Assembly: GCF_900086725.1 (NCBI RefSeq)
Contig: NZ_LT574838.1
Location: forward strand, 1,032,714 to 1,064,984
Length of the DNA: 32,271 bases
Reading direction: 5' to 3'
DNA from: Bariatricus massiliensis
GTDB lineage: Bacteria; Bacillota; Clostridia; Lachnospirales; Lachnospiraceae
Shown piece by piece: positions 30,214 to 32,271 of the stretch. Within the stretch, counting starts at the first letter, position 1, and each line of letters opens with the position of its first letter. The translations under genes were made by a program, and so were the position numbers. The notes beneath the pieces are model-generated. The model was not told the DNA's origin and searched no databases. It was given only the letters and a program-made list of their open reading frames with translations.

Positions 30214-31401
30214 TTATTTGTTCTTCTTCAGCCACTCACATGCCATCTGGGCATAGGCAGCCGCCCCGATTGGAAGACATGCTTCATTGAACTTTACCTT
30301 TGGATGATGCTGACCGAACTCTGTTCCCATCTGCACTGTAGCACCCAGCACTACGAACAAAGTCGGAACTTTGTCGGCGATGAAAGCGAAATCTTCTGAG
30401 CCCGGAAATGACTTCTGCATGCTTACCACTTGTTCTTGCGGAAGCATCTCACGGAATGAGTTGACTGCAAACGCCGCCATGTCTTTGTCCGATACAAGTG
30501 GTATGGTGTAGTTGTCGCTCAATTCAACGGTGGCTTCTGCACGGAAGGCATGCGCTATATCTGCCGCAATATCCTTCATTCGTTTCAGCAGCATCTCCCG
30601 GACCTCCTTATTATAAGTACGCACGGTACCCAGCATGACCGCTTCATCCGGAATCACGTTGAAGGTAGTCCCCCCTTTGATGCATCCCACTGTGAGGACT
30701 CCGGTCTCCCCGGCACGCAGTTCCCTTGCCTGCAGCGCCTGCAGTGCAATATGTATGTGGGACGCAACATTGAGCGGATCCACCGTCTCGTCTGGTCTGG
30801 AGCCGTGTCCTCCATGTCCCTTGATTCGTATTGTAAATAAATCGGAGGAGGCACAGGTCGGGCCGCCGAACACAAGAAGCCGTCCACTCTTTGCTATCGA
30901 GTTCACATGAATGGCAAAGGCTGCGTCTACGTGAGGATTTTCCATGACTCCAGCCTCTATCATAGCGCGGGCTCCCTGCATATTCTCTTCCGCCGGCTGG
31001 AATAAAAGCTTAATCATGCCTTCCAATGACTCTTCCTGCTCTTTCAGCAGCTTTGCCGCCCCCAGAAGCATTGCAGTATGTAGATCATGTCCACAGCAGT
31101 GAGCTGCGCCCGGCACTTTTGAAGCAAATTCCAGACCACTTTCCTCCTGCATCGGGAGGGCGTCCATATCCGCTCGGAGCAGTAATACCTTACCGCCTGC
31201 TTTTCCCACGGTAGCAGTCACCCCTGTCTCGGCCACTGTCTGAGGTTCATACCCCATTTCCTTCAGTTTGCTGACCACAAAGGCTGCCGTATTCGTGGTT
31301 CCCATGCCAAGTTCGGGATTTTCATGGAAATGGCGGCGCATTGCCACTAGCTCTTCTGCCATTTCTTCCGCTCTTTTTAAAAACGTATTTGTCGGTTCCA
31401 T
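30214..31401 (-). CDS. M20 family amidohydrolase (HipO/ILR1 type)
   Basis: 395-residue cytoplasmic di-metal hydrolase cleaving N-acyl amino acids. Signatures: RRHFHENPELG (22-32), LRADMDALPMQEE (75-87), CCGHDLHTAMLLG (102-114) with cysteine and histidine metal ligands, FQPAEE (134-139), a dimerisation-domain segment HGGHGSRPDE, and HHPKVKFNEACL near the C-terminus. Substrate is not set by sequence: hippurate, N-acetyl amino acids or indole-acetyl-amino acid conjugates are all possible. RBS AGGAGG. Its promoter region carries paired palindromes. Confidence 0.92.
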   Translation of the reverse strand: MEPTNTFLKRAEEMAEELVAMRRHFHENPELGMGTTNTAAFVVSKLKEMGYEPQTVAETGVTATVGKAGGKVLLLRADMDALPMQEESGLEFASKVPGAAHCCGHDLHTAMLLGAAKLLKEQEESLEGMIKLLFQPAEENMQGARAMIEAGVMENPHVDAAFAIHVNSIAKSGRLLVFGGPTCASSDLFTIRIKGHGGHGSRPDETVDPLNVASHIHIALQALQARELRAGETGVLTVGCIKGGTTFNVIPDEAVMLGTVRTYNKEVREMLLKRMKDIAADIAHAFRAEATVELSDNYTIPLVSDKDMAAFAVNSFREMLPQEQVVSMQKSFPGSEDFAFIADKVPTLFVVLGATVQMGTEFGQHHPKVKFNEACLPIGAAAYAQMACEWLKKNK

Positions 31402-31411
31402 TTTGTCCTCC

Positions 31412-31446
31412 TATTTATTAAATATTTTATTCTTATTTATTAAATA
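31412..31446. promoter_or_regulatory. Paired 13-bp palindromic operators before the amidohydrolase
   Basis: Two identical copies of TATTTATTAAATA (31412-31424 and 31434-31446). Each is a perfect 6-1-6 palindrome, and they are offset by 22 bp. The upstream copy abuts the -10 box at 31446, the other lies in the leader. Position fits a repressor. Confidence 0.6.
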
Positions 31447-31474
31447 GTTTATATATTACCGTCCCTTTTGTCAA
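31446..31474 (-). promoter_or_regulatory. Promoter of the amidohydrolase-MFS operon
   Basis: -35 TTGACA (31469-31474), 17-bp spacer, -10 TAAACT (31446-31451); same box pair as the methyltransferase promoter. Confidence 0.75.
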
Positions 31475-31579
31475 TATGTATTTGAAAATATAGTTATATT
31501 CACTTATTAATCTCTTTAATTTTTGTGCATTTTGCCTATCCAGCTATAGATTCATAAATTTATCTTAAGTTAATTCCAA

Positions 31580-31609
31580 TTTACAAATTCATAAACATTA
31601 TGTTATAAT
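31580..31609 (+). promoter_or_regulatory. Promoter of the divergent gene at the right edge
   Basis: -35 TTTACA (31580-31585), 18-bp spacer, -10 TATAAT (31604-31609), about 38 bp upstream of the ATG. Divergent from the amidohydrolase promoter. Confidence 0.6.
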
Positions 31610-31646
31610 TTATTCAACTATTTAAAATTTATGGAGGTAGCTTTTC

Positions 31647-32271
31647 ATGAAGCCAAGAGTAGCTTTTCTTTCTGCGCCGCACTATTGTGAATACATCAAG
31701 CAGCTTATGCAGTACTATGGATTCAATTTTAACGATCTATGTGATCTTGATTTTTATGAATATAATCTAATCGCAGAACTCCCGGAGCTTTACCGCCGGA
31801 TTTATGACCAATATGACGGTTTCTGTGTGACCGGTAACTTTACAAAGGAGCTTATTTTACAGCTCACCAGCTTTTCTGGAAAGCCGATTCAGAGTATCTA
31901 TGCTCATTCGCTGGAATATTTCAAAGAGTTTTTCTATCTGGTCAATGAGAACCGCTCCATTGATTTCAAGCGTGTAGTCACCGACTTTTCCCTTTGGCTG
32001 GGGAATCGTACCTCACTGCCGATACCATCAAATGTAGACGAATTCATCAATGTCAACCGGCGTTTTGCAGACTTGCAGACACAATTGTTAGAGTATGTTT
32101 CCACCGATGATATATTAAAAGCAGAGCAGAATATTATCACCAATGCCTCCGCACTCTTTGCAGAGGGAAACGCCGACCATATCGTATGCCGTCTTCTGCT
32201 TGAAAAAAAAAAACTCCAGGAAAAGGGCATCCCCCGCTCCTTCGTCTATCCAGCCAGCGATACGGTGGTCG
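31647..32271 (+). CDS. Unrecognised protein, N-terminal 208 residues (cut by window edge), possible regulator
   Basis: ATG at 31647, GGAGGT eight bases upstream; the reading frame stays open to the window end. I do not recognise the family. The visible part is soluble, mixed alpha/beta, with aromatic-rich start (MKPRVAFLSAPHYCEYIKQL) and a helical second half, no signal peptide or membrane helix. Divergent location beside an operator-bearing promoter suggests that it controls the amidohydrolase/MFS genes, for example as an effector-binding domain of a larger regulator; that is inference. An A11 tract at 32203-32213 encodes Lys residues and could be slippage-prone. Confidence 0.6.
   Translation, partial: MKPRVAFLSAPHYCEYIKQLMQYYGFNFNDLCDLDFYEYNLIAELPELYRRIYDQYDGFCVTGNFTKELILQLTSFSGKPIQSIYAHSLEYFKEFFYLVNENRSIDFKRVVTDFSLWLGNRTSLPIPSNVDEFINVNRRFADLQTQLLEYVSTDDILKAEQNIITNASALFAEGNADHIVCRLLLEKKKLQEKGIPRSFVYPASDTVV

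Noticed and set aside
31934..32230. A minus-strand frame with a poly-Phe/Arg start
   Set aside because: It is antisense to the right-edge gene and begins in the A11 tract; no RBS.

Overview
The window reads as a chromosome segment from a low-to-moderate GC, probably spore-forming Clostridia, most likely Lachnospiraceae. The reasons are two type III glutamine synthetases in tandem, a flavodiiron protein beside an L-lactate dehydrogenase, GHKL/LytTR signalling, a murB-rapZ-whiA-HPr-like cluster, strong GGAGG ribosome sites and consensus sigma-A promoters. Species assignment from sequence alone is inference. Almost everything is transcribed on the minus strand; only the CorC-like gene (21682-22986) and the truncated gene at the right edge (31647 onward) are on the plus strand.

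Layout. 1-2544: flavodiiron O2/NO reductase, EamA exporter and the start of ldh, from a promoter at 2539-2567. 2598-5917: an overlapping signalling operon (LytTR response regulator, GHKL sensor kinase, GT4 glycosyltransferase) whose promoter carries LytTR-like direct repeats. 6071-7233: membrane-anchored zinc-ribbon protein. 7363-8160: seven-tRNA operon (Pro-Gly-Arg-His-Gln-Lys-Leu) with a perfect consensus promoter. 8178-10493: RNA methyltransferase, RdgB and a phosphodiesterase. 10503-11581: a small Asn-rich pentapeptide-repeat protein with a sigma-G-like promoter, a 96-bp palindromic repeat and a HAAS/DUF1700-like membrane protein. 11662-16300: two tandem GSIII genes. 16331-17359: tRNA-Glu plus class II aldolase from one promoter. 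17407-18417: lipid kinase. 18482-21605: murB-rapZ-whiA-crh-like operon, divergent from corC. 23102-24866: membrane-tethered HTH protein, GNAT protein and SAP-domain protein. 24879-27981: sugar ABC importer lacking an ATPase. 28043-28747: a sigma-70-like protein that appears to lack promoter-binding ability. 28852-31474: MFS antiporter and M20 amidohydrolase, divergent from an unrecognised gene running off the right edge.

How it works together. The content combines core carbon and nitrogen metabolism (aldolase, glutamine synthetases, sugar import, lactate dehydrogenase), wall precursor control (murB/rapZ/whiA) and oxygen defence. The points that look least described are the sigma-like protein without a promoter-recognition surface, the Asn-rich probable forespore protein, the HPr-like protein with Asp at the phosphorylation position, the 21-bp-periodic palindromic repeat, the paired operators before the amidohydrolase, and the terminator in the leader of the second glutamine synthetase gene.
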